A stretch of DNA of 54,260 bases from Hwanghaeella sp. (GTDB lineage Bacteria; Pseudomonadota; Alphaproteobacteria; UBA8366; Aestuariispiraceae). Location of the stretch: assembly GCA_028282025.1 (NCBI GenBank), contig JANQIT010000039.1, positions 1 through 54,260 on the forward strand, written 5' to 3'. A program made the position numbers and the translations under genes. The notes beneath the pieces were generated by a model, which searched no databases, was not told the origin of the DNA, and saw only the letters and a list, made by a program, of their open reading frames with translations. This document shows, piece by piece, positions 1 to 9,560 of the stretch. Positions within the stretch are counted from its first letter, which is position 1. Every line of letters starts with the position of its first letter.

Positions 1-1062
1 CAGCCCGACTTTCCAACCCCCGATCACATCGTCGACGCCGCGGTGAAGGCGCTGCGCGACGGTCAGCACGGCTATACACCGGCCAACGGCATTCTACCGC
101 TACGCGAAGCGGTCGCGGCGGACCTGCACAAGCGCCATGGCGCTGAAGTCAATCCGGAGAGTGTCGTCGTGGTCCCGGGCGGCAAGGTCACCATGTTCTT
201 CGCCGTCCTGATGTTCGGCGAACCCGGCGCGGAAATCATGTATCCCGATCCCGGGTTTCCGATCTACCGCTCGGTGATCGACTATTCCGGCGCGAAAGCC
301 GTTCCCATTCCGCTTCTGGAGAAGAACGGTTTCGCCTTCTCCGCCGACCAGGTCCTGGAGCGGATCACACCCCGCACCCGGTTGATCATCATCAACAGTC
401 CCGCCAATCCGACCGGCGGCGTCACCCCGGCGGCGGAGATGGACAAGCTGGCGAAAGGTCTGGAGGCATTCCCCGATGTCGCCATCATGTCCGACGAGAT
501 CTATAGCGAGATGCTCTATGACGGCCGGGAACACCGCAGCATCCTGACCTATCCCGCCCTCAAGGACCGGGCGATCATGCTGGACGGCTGGTCCAAGACC
601 TATGCGATGACCGGCTGGCGTCTTGGATATGCGGTCTGGCCGGAGGCCCTGGCCCCGGTGGCGACACGCCTTGCGATCAATTGCCATTCCTGCGTCAACG
701 CGCCGACCCAATTCGCCGGTATCGCCGCCCTGCAAGGTCCGAAGGAGCCGGTCCATGCCATGGTCGCAGCCTTCGACAAACGCCGTAAATCGGTGCAGGC
801 GGCCTTGAATGGACTGGACGGATTTTCGTGCATTGAGCCGGCCGGCGCCTTCTACGCCTTCCCCAACATCACCGGAACCGGCCGGAGCGCCGCGGCACTA
901 CAGGATCTGTTGCTGGAGAAAGCCGGTGTGGCGACCATCGCCGGGACAAGTTTCGGCGAGTATGGAGAAGGCTATTTACGGGTCTCCTACGCCAACTCAG
1001 AGGAGAATATCCTAAGCGCGATCGGGCGGATCGGGGACGCGCTCGCTTCGCAGAGCACCTAG
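1..1062 (+). CDS. Class I/II pyridoxal-phosphate aminotransferase, 5' end missing
   Basis: The frame is open from base 1, so the gene begins outside the window. The first visible residues (QPDFPTPDHIVDAA) match the substrate-binding segment near the N-terminus of fold-type I aminotransferases, so roughly 30-50 residues are missing. SPANPTGG carries the conserved Asn and SKTYAMTGWRLGY carries the PLP-binding Lys and phosphate-contacting Arg. The family transfers amino groups between amino acids and 2-oxo acids; the aspartate/aromatic type is likely but the substrate cannot be told from sequence. A 222-bp spacer separates it from glnB, which has its own promoter, so they are probably separate units. 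Confidence 0.9.
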   Translation, partial: QPDFPTPDHIVDAAVKALRDGQHGYTPANGILPLREAVAADLHKRHGAEVNPESVVVVPGGKVTMFFAVLMFGEPGAEIMYPDPGFPIYRSVIDYSGAKAVPIPLLEKNGFAFSADQVLERITPRTRLIIINSPANPTGGVTPAAEMDKLAKGLEAFPDVAIMSDEIYSEMLYDGREHRSILTYPALKDRAIMLDGWSKTYAMTGWRLGYAVWPEALAPVATRLAINCHSCVNAPTQFAGIAALQGPKEPVHAMVAAFDKRRKSVQAALNGLDGFSCIEPAGAFYAFPNITGTGRSAAALQDLLLEKAGVATIAGTSFGEYGEGYLRVSYANSEENILSAIGRIGDALASQST

Positions 1063-1172
1063 ATTGACTAATTTTCAGGCAAATGCCGGTTTTTTGTTCA
1101 TTCATGGACCGCCCTTAACCTGAATATCCTCGTAACACACTGAAATGAAATAAGAAAAACTGGGGACCAAAC

Positions 1173-1188
1173 TGGCATGCCCAATGCA
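1173..1188 (+). promoter_or_regulatory. Candidate sigma-54 (RpoN) promoter for glnB-glnA
   Basis: TGGCATGCCCAATGCA has the -24 GG (1174-1175) and -12 GC (1186-1187) dinucleotides separated by exactly 10 bases, the invariant RpoN spacing. The start would lie near 1199, giving a leader of about 86 nt before glnB. The -24 half is good (TGGCA) and the -12 half is slightly off (ATGCA for TTGCA). NtrC-activated sigma-54 promoters ahead of glnBA are established in Azospirillum and Rhodospirillum. I could not pick out a convincing NtrC enhancer pair upstream. Confidence 0.6.
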
Positions 1189-1236
1189 ATGTCCTGGTAC
1201 ATGCCCACACTGTCTGCTGGGCTAATCAACCGATAG

Positions 1237-1623
<387 letters not shown>

Positions 1624-1629
1624 ACACTA

Positions 1630-1669
1630 CCCGGCGACGCCTGAAAAAGGTCAGGCGCAACAGGCCGGG
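1630..1669 (+). promoter_or_regulatory. Intercistronic hairpin between glnB and glnA
   Basis: A perfect 7-bp stem (1638-1644 with 1651-1657, CGCCTGA/TCAGGCG) sits inside an outer CCGGG-type pair (1630-1634 with 1665-1669). There is no U-tract after it, so it is more likely an RNA-processing or stability element that sets the glnB:glnA ratio than a terminator. That role is inference. Confidence 0.4.
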
Positions 1670-1722
1670 CGGCTGTATTCACAACAATCTGGTTAGTCTT
1701 AGAGAAAGAGGAAGAATAGGAC

Positions 1723-3132
1723 ATGTCAGACGCGAAAACCGTCCTGAAAATGATCGAGGACAACGACGTCAAATACGTCGATTTCCGCTTCACCGATCCG
1801 CGCGGCAAGTGGCAGCACACCGCCCAGTACGTCACCACTGTCGATGAAGACATGCTGGCCGACGGAATCATGTTCGACGGATCCTCCATCGCCGGTTGGA
1901 AGGCGATCAATGAATCCGACATGATTTTGAAGCCGGACCTGAGCAGCGCGGTGATGGACCCCTTCACGGCCCAGCCCACCCTGGTTCTGTTCTGCGACAT
2001 CTACGAGCCTTCGACCGGGCAGCCCTATGACCGCGATCCCCGCTCGGTGGCCCGCAAGGCGCGCGCCTACATGGAATCGCTGGGTATTGGCGACACCGCT
2101 TACTTCGGTCCCGAAGCGGAGTTCTTCGTGTTTGACGACGCCAAATGGTCCACCAGCCAGGAATTCATGGCCTATAAAGTCGATTCCGAAGAAGGTCCCT
2201 ACAACTCCTTCGCCGATTTCGAAGACGGCAATATCGGTCACCGCCCGGCGCCGAAAGGCGGCTACTTCCCGGTTGCGCCGGTCGATAGCGGTCAGGACAT
2301 GCGGGCCGAAATGGTCACCGTCATGGACGAAATGGGCATCGAGATGGAGAAGCACCACCACGAGGTGGCGCCGTCGCAGCATGAGCTGGGTCTGAAGTTC
2401 GACACCTTGCTGACAACCGCGGACAACATGCAGAAGTACAAGTATGTCGTTCACATGGTCGCCGATTCCTGGGGTAAGAGCGCGACCTTCATGCCGAAGC
2501 CGATTGTCGGCGACAACGGTTCGGGCATGCATGTGCACCAGTCGATCTGGAAAGACGGCAAGAACATGTTCGCCGGCTCCGGCTATGCGGATTTGAGCGA
2601 GACATGCCTCTATTATATCGGCGGCATCATCAAACACGCGAAAGCCATCAACGCCTTCACCAACCCGTCGACCAACAGTTACAAGCGGTTGATCCCGGGC
2701 TTCGAAGCGCCGGTGCTGCTGGCCTATTCCTCGCGGAACCGGTCGGCTTCCTGTCGTATCCCGTATGTCGCCAGCCCGAACGGCAAGCGCGTCGAAGTTC
2801 GCTTCCCGGACGCGACTGCGAACCCGTACCTGGCTTACTCCGCCATGCTGATGGCCGGCCTTGACGGTATTCAGAACAAGATCCATCCGGGCGACCCGAT
2901 GGACAAGGATCTGTACGACCTGCCGCCGGAAGAGTTGGAAGGCGTGCCGACGGTTTGCGGATCGCTGCGTGAAGCGCTGGAAAGCCTGGACGCGGACCGC
3001 GAGTTCCTGAAAGCCGGCGGCGTGATGACCGACGACATGATCGACGGTTACCTTGAGCTGAAATGGGAAGAGGTGTTCCGCCTGGAGCACACGACCCATC
3101 CGGTCGAGTTCGAAATGTACTATTCGTCGTAA
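1723..3132 (+). CDS. glnA: Glutamine synthetase type I
   Basis: A 469-residue GSI-beta enzyme, matching the usual length of the dodecameric family. It catalyses ATP-dependent formation of glutamine from glutamate and ammonium in the cytosol. Visible signatures are [10 protein letters not shown] near residue 50, the glutamate/ATP-site segments [11 protein letters not shown] and [12 protein letters not shown], and [10 protein letters not shown]. Tyr398 in DLYDLPPEE is the site adenylylated by GlnE, so activity should be switched off in nitrogen excess. It follows glnB in the same direction and ends at a strong terminator. Confidence 0.97.
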   Translation: MSDAKTVLKMIEDNDVKYVDFRFTDPRGKWQHTAQYVTTVDEDMLADGIMFDGSSIAGWKAINESDMILKPDLSSAVMDPFTAQPTLVLFCDIYEPSTGQPYDRDPRSVARKARAYMESLGIGDTAYFGPEAEFFVFDDAKWSTSQEFMAYKVDSEEGPYNSFADFEDGNIGHRPAPKGGYFPVAPVDSGQDMRAEMVTVMDEMGIEMEKHHHEVAPSQHELGLKFDTLLTTADNMQKYKYVVHMVADSWGKSATFMPKPIVGDNGSGMHVHQSIWKDGKNMFAGSGYADLSETCLYYIGGIIKHAKAINAFTNPSTNSYKRLIPGFEAPVLLAYSSRNRSASCRIPYVASPNGKRVEVRFPDATANPYLAYSAMLMAGLDGIQNKIHPGDPMDKDLYDLPPEELEGVPTVCGSLREALESLDADREFLKAGGVMTDDMIDGYLELKWEEVFRLEHTTHPVEFEMYYSS

Positions 3133-3162
3133 TCTGCACCACGCAGTCGCACGATTGGCGCT

Positions 3163-3194
3163 GGGGCCGGCTTTTCGCCGGCCCCTTTGCTTTT
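3163..3194 (+). terminator. Rho-independent terminator after glnA
   Basis: A perfect 9-bp GC stem (3163-3171 GGGGCCGGC with 3177-3185 GCCGGCCCC) with a 5-nt TTTTC loop, followed by TTTGCTTTT. It lies 30 nt after the glnA stop and closes the glnBA unit. Confidence 0.85.
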
Positions 3195-3408
3195 GTCCAT
3201 CCCGCGTGAAGGGGTAACGAATTCTTCACCAATTACGCGTAGTTTTAGCTTACTAGCGGTGTGGAGATCGCGAGCGCGACTGGCTGGCAACAGCGGCGTC
3301 ACAGACCCGAACCGCGACGGGAATTGGAGTTTTCGGATCGAGTTTCTATCTGGAAAAAACGCTTTTCGATATTATATGAACTGAGACACGCAACCATAAA
3401 ACGCCATC

Positions 3409-3888
3409 ATGAAAGACATTCGGTTCGCATATTTCAGCAGGCCAACGGATCGGTTCCGGTGCACGGATATTGAGGATATCCTCGCCGTTGCGCGCGACAA
3501 CAACGCCCGCCTGAACCTGACCGGACTGCTGGTGCAAACACCCCATCATTTCATGCAGGTCCTGGAAGGCAGCCGCGAGGCCGTCTCTCAGACCTATGCC
3601 CGGATCGTCAACGACCCGCGGCATGCGGATGTTACTTTCTATGGTATCAGCGAAATCGACGAACGGGAATTCTGCGACTGTCATCTGGCGTTCGTCGGCG
3701 CAGAAGCGTTCACACCCGACCTGTGCCGACGCCTGTTCCGCATGCCCAGGATCATTCCCTCCCTTCTCAGCGACGACGCCGCGATGACCCTATTTCGTGA
3801 ACTTGCGGCCGATAAGACTTTGGCCGAATGTTCGGAAGAAGCCATAACGGGCCTTAGGGACGAAGACTTCTTCGAAATCTCCATCTAA
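3409..3888 (+). CDS. Single-domain BLUF (blue-light/FAD) photoreceptor-like protein
   Basis: 159 residues: a BLUF domain (about 1-95) plus a helical C-terminal extension of about 60, as in short BLUF proteins that signal through partners. Conserved flavin-site residues are Tyr8 (AYFS), Asn32 (DNNARLNLTG) and Gln50 (HFMQVLEG), and DPRH at 69-72 is also family-typical. The segment that normally reads RxFxxWxMGF is here REFCDCHLAF, so the usual Trp and Met are Cys91 and Leu93. The family reads blue light through Tyr-Gln-flavin hydrogen-bond rearrangement. No effector domain is present. It is monocistronic and convergent with the next gene. Confidence 0.85.
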   Translation: MKDIRFAYFSRPTDRFRCTDIEDILAVARDNNARLNLTGLLVQTPHHFMQVLEGSREAVSQTYARIVNDPRHADVTFYGISEIDEREFCDCHLAFVGAEAFTPDLCRRLFRMPRIIPSLLSDDAAMTLFRELAADKTLAECSEEAITGLRDEDFFEISI

Positions 3889-3930
3889 AGAGAAGATCAG
3901 GCCCTTCTTTTCACATTCAGTTTTCTACAC

Positions 3931-5175
3931 CTATCCTTTAGCGAGATCGGCCAGACAATCCGCCAGAACACAGGCGCCCGCCGCGACGTCTTCCGGCAAA
4001 GCGTCCTCCGCTTCATTGTGGCTGATGCCGTCGACACAGGGCACGAAGATCATCCCGCTGGGCGCCATCGGCGCGATGTACATCGCGTCGTGTCCCGCCC
4101 CCGACGGCATCTTACGCCCGGGAAGGCCCAGATCGCGGCGCACCCGGTCGACTTTGTCCACCAATTCCTCGGCAAACGGCGTAACGGGGACGGCCGAGGT
4201 GCAAGTCACTTCCGCGCGGCAGCGCCGTTTTTCAGCGCATTCCGGTATCGTCTCCTCGATCTCCCGCGCCATGCGGTTGATTTCGGCATTGTCCGGGTGC
4301 CGAAGATCGATGGTAAAGCTGACGTGGCTGGGCACCGTATTGGGCGACCCGGGTTCGGCGATGAACCGGCCGACGGTGAACCGCATGGCGTCCGCGTCGT
4401 CCAGCGCCGCCTGCTCCAGCTTTGCAATCGCTTCCACCGCCGCCAGGACCGCATCCGAGCGGTTGGCCCGCGGCGTCGTGCCGGCATGGGCCTCCTCCCC
4501 ATGGATTTCTATCTGATAGCAGTTCTGGCTTTGGATGGAGGTCACCGCACCGATTGTCTCGCCAGCCGTCACCAGGACCGGCCCCTGTTCGATATGGGCT
4601 TCTATATAGGCGGCGACCGGCGACCCCAGGGGCCGCTCCTCCGCGTCGGGCGTCATGGCGGTGACGGCGGCAAGCGCGTCGGCAACCGTCACGCCGTCGA
4701 CATCCACCGTGTCGAGCGCGGAGCCCAGCGGCAATTTGCCGACATAGACGCCCGATCCCATGGCCGTCGGGGCGAACCGCGCGCCCTCCTCGTTGGTCCA
4801 GGCCACCACCTCAACGGGGTGTGTCGTGGCGATGCCGCCGTCTTCAAGCGCCTCCAGCACCTCGAACCCCGCCAGAACGCCGTACACGCCGTCAAACCGC
4901 CCGCCGGTAGGCTGGGTATCCAGATGAGAGCCGGTGGTGACAGGCGGCAATCCGTCATCCCGGCCCGGCCGCCGTACGAACAGATTGCCGATCGCGTCCT
5001 GATAGACTCGAAATCCCCGAGCGGTCGCCCAATCGGCAAGCAGCCGACGGGCCCGGCCGTCTTCCAAGGTCAGGGCCTGGCGGTTCACACCGCCTTTTTC
5101 CGTTGCGCCCAGTTCCGCCATCGCCATCAAACGGTCCCACAGGCGTTCCTGGCGCACGAAGTCCGATGCTCTCAT
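3931..5175 (-). CDS. M20-family amidohydrolase (N-carbamoyl-L-amino acid hydrolase / allantoate amidohydrolase type)
   Basis: 414 residues, the normal length for the AllC/HyuC/beta-ureidopropionase branch of M20 metallohydrolases. These enzymes hydrolyse carbamoyl or ureido C-N bonds with two metal ions. Metal-site motifs are visible in order: GSHLDTQPTGGRFDGVYG, NEEGARF, EAHIEQGP and, near the C-terminus, DGISHNEAED. The start at 5175 follows a strong GGAGGAG Shine-Dalgarno. There is no neighbouring hydantoinase or allantoinase, so the substrate stays open; carbamoylated amino acids or ureidoglycolate-type compounds are likely. Confidence 0.88.
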   Translation of the reverse strand: MRASDFVRQERLWDRLMAMAELGATEKGGVNRQALTLEDGRARRLLADWATARGFRVYQDAIGNLFVRRPGRDDGLPPVTTGSHLDTQPTGGRFDGVYGVLAGFEVLEALEDGGIATTHPVEVVAWTNEEGARFAPTAMGSGVYVGKLPLGSALDTVDVDGVTVADALAAVTAMTPDAEERPLGSPVAAYIEAHIEQGPVLVTAGETIGAVTSIQSQNCYQIEIHGEEAHAGTTPRANRSDAVLAAVEAIAKLEQAALDDADAMRFTVGRFIAEPGSPNTVPSHVSFTIDLRHPDNAEINRMAREIEETIPECAEKRRCRAEVTCTSAVPVTPFAEELVDKVDRVRRDLGLPGRKMPSGAGHDAMYIAPMAPSGMIFVPCVDGISHNEAEDALPEDVAAGACVLADCLADLAKG

Positions 5176-5277
5176 TACTCCTCCGAATTTGATTCCCCGT
5201 TACAACGGGCTTGAGGTAAGGATAGCGAAAGCTGACGAAATCCCGCCAGTATGGCAACGATTCCATGGGGTGTGCAC

Positions 5278-6468
5278 ATGACTTCCGAGCAAAAGATTCA
5301 ACCGATAACCGATGGCGCCGGACGGTTGGAGGAGAAGACACGGGCTTTCCGTTTCTTCGATAACCGGGAGAAATACCTGCTGTTCGTCACCACCTGTAGC
5401 GAGAAATGGGCGGTCGCGGACCGGGTCGGCAAGGAGTTGCGGCATCTGACGCCGAAGCCGCCGGCGCTGCGCGTGTTCGACGCGGGCATGGGGGACGCCA
5501 GCGTCCTGACCCTGGTGATGCGGGAAATGCACTGCCGGTTCCCGACCATTCCTTTCCAGGTTGTCGCCAAGGAAATCAGCTTGGAGGATGTCCGCCTGTC
5601 GATGGACAAAATCGCCGATCGTATGCAGGAACATCCGGCCACGGTCTTCGTCGCCACCAACCTGTACTATAGCGAAGCCCCGCATCTGCGCCCGCGAAAC
5701 CCGGAGAAATTAAAAGATTTCAACTGGGTGGAGGTCGTTCTGAAGGGCAAAACCAGCCATGATTTCGACGAGCAGCTAAAGGCGGCGCAGACCCAGTTGG
5801 CCGATATCTGGCAGACCAAGAGCAGCCCGGTAACCGGCAATCCGCTTTACGCGAAACCGTCGGTGATGGTGATCTACCGGGAGGATCACCGCTTCGTCCT
5901 GGATCAAGTGATTCCGCGGCCGGACCCTAAATTCTTCGAAGATGTCGAACCGGCCTACGATCTGGTTATCGCCTCCCAGCCCTACCGCGCGCGCCAACCC
6001 GCCGAGTTTAAGGTGGAAAAGGTCTTGGGTCCCCTCGCCCGGTCACTCGCGCCCAATGGCCGGATGATCGTGATTCAATCGACCGGGCGCGATCCGGGTA
6101 TGGAAATCGTGCACGGCCTGTGGCCCGATGAGAAGCCGTTCGTCACGCCAGCGCACCTGCTGGTGAACACCATGAAGGAGATGATGGCGGAAAGCGCGCC
6201 GGACCTGCGCTATGAGGAGAATGTCGGCGACGGATCCCTGTTCCGGTTCGATCTGCACGCGATGCCGAGCGAACTTGGGGAAAATATCGGAACCTCCACC
6301 CTGCTGGCCGCCTGGAACGCCGCGGTCTATGTCGCCCAGGTGGATGACCAGAAACTGACCGATGCGATGACCCGCAGCGACTATCTGGAGGTCACGGCGG
6401 ATGTCCTGCGCCGCAATGGCGGATTGTGGTTCCTGGACGAGGCGTTTGTCGTACGCAGACCGGGATAG
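5278..6468 (+). CDS. Uncharacterised class I SAM-methyltransferase-like protein
   Basis: 396 residues. Residues about 68-85 (LRVFDAGMGDASVL) look like the glycine-rich SAM-binding motif I, and later stretches (AYDLVIASQPY and NGRMIVIQSTG) resemble the motif IV and beta-5 regions of Rossmann methyltransferases. A long insert of about 120 residues lies between these. I do not recognise a named family and no substrate can be proposed. The ATG at 5278 is preferred over the in-frame ATG at 5251 because GGGG lies 7 nt before it. The gene is divergent from the amidohydrolase, with a 102-bp shared promoter region. Confidence 0.6.
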   Translation: MTSEQKIQPITDGAGRLEEKTRAFRFFDNREKYLLFVTTCSEKWAVADRVGKELRHLTPKPPALRVFDAGMGDASVLTLVMREMHCRFPTIPFQVVAKEISLEDVRLSMDKIADRMQEHPATVFVATNLYYSEAPHLRPRNPEKLKDFNWVEVVLKGKTSHDFDEQLKAAQTQLADIWQTKSSPVTGNPLYAKPSVMVIYREDHRFVLDQVIPRPDPKFFEDVEPAYDLVIASQPYRARQPAEFKVEKVLGPLARSLAPNGRMIVIQSTGRDPGMEIVHGLWPDEKPFVTPAHLLVNTMKEMMAESAPDLRYEENVGDGSLFRFDLHAMPSELGENIGTSTLLAAWNAAVYVAQVDDQKLTDAMTRSDYLEVTADVLRRNGGLWFLDEAFVVRRPG

Positions 6469-6470
6469 GC

Positions 6471-7289
6471 TCAGGTACGCCAGCGCAGCAGCCGCTTTTC
6501 TGCAAGGCCGAGAAGCGCACTGACCAACACGCCGAGTACGGACAGGATAATGACCCCGGCGAAAAGCCGCTCAAGATCGTAGAGCGAGCCGGCCTCCAGG
6601 ATATACGCGCCGATCCCGTACTCCGCGCCGAGCATTTCCGCCGCCACCAACAGAATGATGGCGATGGCTAGGCTGATCCGCAAGCCCGACAGGATGCCCG
6701 GCATGGCCCCCGGCAGGACGATTTTCCGCACGATGCTGAACCAGGTCAGGCCGAAACTCTGTCCCATACGGATCAGCGTCCGGTCCACATTATCGACCGC
6801 GCCATAGGTCGCCACGACCGTCGGCGTAAAGGTGCCGAAGGCGATAAGGGCGTATTTCGACCCTTCGTCGATTCCGAACCAGATGACGAATAACGGCAGC
6901 AGCGCGATCTTTGGAACCGGAAAGATCGCCGCCACCAACGGGATCATCCCCGCCCGGACATACGAGAAAAGGCCGATCAGGATTCCAACCCCAATCCCCA
7001 GGCCGGCCCCGATGGCCGCCCCGACGATCAGCCGCGTCAGAGAGGGAAACAGGTGTTTAAACAATAAACCAGAATCATAGATTTCCTTGAGCGTCGCCAG
7101 AACCGCAGAAGGAATCGGCAGCGTCAGCGCCGAAATCCAGCCTTGCCGCGTGCCCCATTCGGCAAATCCGATCAGCACCAGAAACACAAGGAAACCGATT
7201 CCGCGGCGCGCCCGAGGGGCGAACCCGCCGCCCCGGAAGACGACACGCTTTCCGCCGACGCTATCGGCATGCGGGCCCCGATCAGGCAT
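6471..7289 (-). CDS. ABC transporter permease, SsuC/TauC type
   Basis: 272 residues with about six hydrophobic helices and the EAA-loop region at PGILSGLRISLAIAIILLV that contacts the ATPase. It belongs to the BPD_transp_1 permeases of nitrate/sulfonate/taurine/thiamine-precursor importers and acts in the inner membrane. The start overlaps the stop of the upstream ATPase gene by 8 bp, so translation is probably coupled. It is the last gene of the three-gene importer operon. Confidence 0.88.
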   Translation of the reverse strand: MPDRGPHADSVGGKRVVFRGGGFAPRARRGIGFLVFLVLIGFAEWGTRQGWISALTLPIPSAVLATLKEIYDSGLLFKHLFPSLTRLIVGAAIGAGLGIGVGILIGLFSYVRAGMIPLVAAIFPVPKIALLPLFVIWFGIDEGSKYALIAFGTFTPTVVATYGAVDNVDRTLIRMGQSFGLTWFSIVRKIVLPGAMPGILSGLRISLAIAIILLVAAEMLGAEYGIGAYILEAGSLYDLERLFAGVIILSVLGVLVSALLGLAEKRLLRWRT

Positions 7290-8049
7290 CCAGTAGCTCC
7301 TGATCCGCTGCTTCAGCTTCTTCCCGCATCATCGCCCACAGGTCGCTTTGGTGCTTCTCCAACTCAGGATCCGCATAGGTGCGTTCCACAAGCGGCCGGT
7401 CGATCTCCACGGTTTCGCGGATGCGCCCCGGCCTGCGGGACATGACCACGACCTTGTGGCCCAGACGCACCGCTTCAGCCAGATTGTGGGTGACATAGAT
7501 CCCGGTGAATGGCGTGCGTGTCCACAGCGCCACAAGATCGTCGATCAGCAGTTCCCGGGTCTGGCTGTCCAGCGCGGAAAGCGGTTCGTCCATCAGCATT
7601 ACAGCCGGGTTGACGGCCAGCGCCCGGGCAATCGCCACCCGCTGTTTCATACCGCCGGAGAGTTGCTTCGGAAGAGCGTCTCGAAAATCGCTGAGGCGCG
7701 TCCGCGCAAGCACGTCGCTGATGATTTCATCCGCCCGGGCCCCGCGGATACCGTGATCCTCCAAAACCAGGGAGATGTTCCCCGCCACGCTGCGCCAGGG
7801 CAGAAGCGCAAAGTCTTGAAAAACATAGGTCAAAGGATTGAGGCACCCCGCCGGCGCCTCCCCCACTTGCAGGACGTCGCCGCACGCCGGACGTTCCAAC
7901 CCACCGATCAGGCGCAGCAAAGTGGACTTCCCGCATCCTGACGGGCCGACGATGCAGACGATCTGACCGGATTTGAACTCCAGCGAGATATCCGTGAGGA
8001 CGTCGACCTCTCCATAGCGGTGCGCGACATGGTCGAGGCGAAGGTCCAT
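7282..8049 (-). CDS. ABC transporter ATP-binding protein, SsuB/TauB type
   Basis: 255 residues. Walker A GPSGCGKST, Q-loop YVFQDFALLPW, signature LSGGMKQR, Walker B VMLMDEPLSALD and switch His in YVTHNLAEA are all intact, so it should be a working ATPase. FALLPWRSVAGNI is typical of the nitrate/sulfonate/taurine subfamily. It lies between the binding-protein gene (48 bp upstream) and the permease (8-bp overlap). Confidence 0.9.
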   Translation of the reverse strand: MDLRLDHVAHRYGEVDVLTDISLEFKSGQIVCIVGPSGCGKSTLLRLIGGLERPACGDVLQVGEAPAGCLNPLTYVFQDFALLPWRSVAGNISLVLEDHGIRGARADEIISDVLARTRLSDFRDALPKQLSGGMKQRVAIARALAVNPAVMLMDEPLSALDSQTRELLIDDLVALWTRTPFTGIYVTHNLAEAVRLGHKVVVMSRRPGRIRETVEIDRPLVERTYADPELEKHQSDLWAMMREEAEAADQELLDA

Positions 8050-8097
8050 TCAGCCGCTCCCGTGCTCAGCCCGCGTAAAGATCGGCAAACGTCGCGG

Positions 8098-9120
8098 TCA
8101 ACCGCCTATGGTCTCGACATAACTGGTGTCGAGCAGCGTCTCCAGGGAGATATCCTTGTCCACCAGCCCTTCCGACTGGAACCACGCAAGCTGATCGCCG
8201 ATGGATGCGACATTCAACGCCGCGCCCTCGTTCAAGCGCATCGAGCCGTTGATGATGGAAGGGGCTGCCTTCTCGCGCGGGCGATCCGTGTAAACGTATT
8301 TATGGATCAGTTCGACCATCGTGTTTACGCCCACTTCACCGCCCGACCGGGCGATCATCGCAGCGTTATAGTCGGCGACTCCGCGTCCGAACCCTTCCAG
8401 GAAATTCTCCGTCATGGCGCGCTCGCCGGACGCGTTCTTTGCCGATGTAAAGACCGTGGTCACCTGATAATTCGGCAGATAGTCGGCAACATTCCCGATG
8501 ATATGGACCGCTCCTGACTTAGACAGCGGTTTGGCGATATGCGGTACGATCGACCAGGCGTCGATCTGGCCCGACTTCAGCGCGCCGATGATGGGCCCCA
8601 CCTTCTGCAACGGTTTATAGCGCAGCGACGCGCCTTCCGCTGCGGCGATCTTGGCGCCCATGTAATGGAAGGAGGAACCTGCCGTCGTAATGCCGAAAGC
8701 ATGCCCGTTGAAAGCCGCGGGATCCGTAAGCCCAGCCTTGAAAGCGGCGTCCGACGCCAGAATCTTCTGACCGTCGATGCCGGGCTCTTCCGACAGGGCG
8801 CCGCCGATGACTTTGATCGCGCCTTTCTGCGCCAAGGAAATCAATCCCCCCGATACGGCGGTGACGGCATAATCGACGTCGCCGGAGGCAATGGCCACCG
8901 CCATGGGCTGCGCGGCCTGAAAGAACTTGAATTCGACATCCAGGCCGGCTTGCGCGAAGTACCCCCGCTCAAAAGCGATGAAGCTGCCGGAATGGCTGGT
9001 AAAGCGGAGCGCGCCGACGGTGACTTTCCGGTTGGCGGCCAAAGCCGGCGCCGGCAAACCCGCCGCCGCAACCGCCGCCCCCATCAGCCCCAAGGTCCGA
9101 CGCCGATTGATCCGTCCCAT
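8098..9120 (-). CDS. ABC transporter periplasmic substrate-binding protein, NMT1/SsuA-like
   Basis: 340 residues. The N-terminus (NRRRTLGLMGAAVAAAG then PAPALAA) carries a twin-arginine-like RRxTLG motif and a cleavable signal, so export by Tat is plausible. The mature part fits the NMT1/SsuA fold, with SHSGSFIAFERGYFAQAGLDV at its start (sugar/sulfonate/pyrimidine-type ligands). It heads the importer operon. Ligand identity is not visible: sulfonate, taurine, nitrate or a thiamine precursor are all possible. The substrate is not hinted at by the neighbours. Confidence 0.85.
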   Translation of the reverse strand: MGRINRRRTLGLMGAAVAAAGLPAPALAANRKVTVGALRFTSHSGSFIAFERGYFAQAGLDVEFKFFQAAQPMAVAIASGDVDYAVTAVSGGLISLAQKGAIKVIGGALSEEPGIDGQKILASDAAFKAGLTDPAAFNGHAFGITTAGSSFHYMGAKIAAAEGASLRYKPLQKVGPIIGALKSGQIDAWSIVPHIAKPLSKSGAVHIIGNVADYLPNYQVTTVFTSAKNASGERAMTENFLEGFGRGVADYNAAMIARSGGEVGVNTMVELIHKYVYTDRPREKAAPSIINGSMRLNEGAALNVASIGDQLAWFQSEGLVDKDISLETLLDTSYVETIGG

Positions 9121-9186
9121 TCGATCCTCCCATAGATCAGTTCTGTTTTAGATATCTTATTGGTTCGAAGAGTTTAGCGCGACGAT

Positions 9187-9555
9187 CTACCGTGGCAGTT
9201 TAACGATAATTTCCTTGCCGCCTAAACCATGCACACTGTCCTGCGCCCTGATGGTAACCTCTGAAACATCCGGGGGGATCCGGACGCCCGACAAGGATCG
9301 TGTGAATGGTTGTTCTTCGACATGCGGGTGGAACAAGGTCCGCACACCCAGGACCGTGCCGTCGGGGGCGACAACTTCCCAGGCGTTCGCATAGTGATCC
9401 CACCCTTCGTCATCGTGCCGCAGGGTAACGTCGAACCGGAAGCTATCGACCGATTTGACGACGCGGACGTCGATTACGTCCGCCTCACCGGCCTGCGTCG
9501 GCGCAGGAATTAGTGAAGCCGCAAGAAGCAGGGCCGCAGCTTTGGTTTTCCGCAT
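9187..9555 (-). CDS. Small exported protein of unknown function
   Basis: 122 residues with a clear signal peptide (about residues 1-22, ending PTQA|GEA). The mature part of about 100 residues looks all-beta and contains YANAWEVVAPDG and LFHPHVEEQPFTRSL, which suggest an immunoglobulin-like domain with a His/Glu patch. I cannot assign a function. It follows the thioesterase gene by 5 bp in the same direction and may be co-transcribed. Confidence 0.7.
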   Translation of the reverse strand: MRKTKAAALLLAASLIPAPTQAGEADVIDVRVVKSVDSFRFDVTLRHDDEGWDHYANAWEVVAPDGTVLGVRTLFHPHVEEQPFTRSLSGVRIPPDVSEVTIRAQDSVHGLGGKEIIVKLPR

Positions 9556-9560
9556 ACCGC

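Noticed and set aside
1726-3099. Open frame of 457 codons antisense to glnA
   Set aside because: It mirrors the codon structure of glnA in a GC-rich genome and translates to a His/Arg/Val-rich composition without domains.
6471-9120. Assigning the importer to thiamine-precursor or sulfonate uptake
   Set aside because: No riboswitch, desulfonation, taurine or thiamine gene is nearby, so the substrate is left open.
9155-9175. GGTTCGAA resembling a tRNA T-loop
   Set aside because: No acceptor, D- or anticodon stem could be formed around it.
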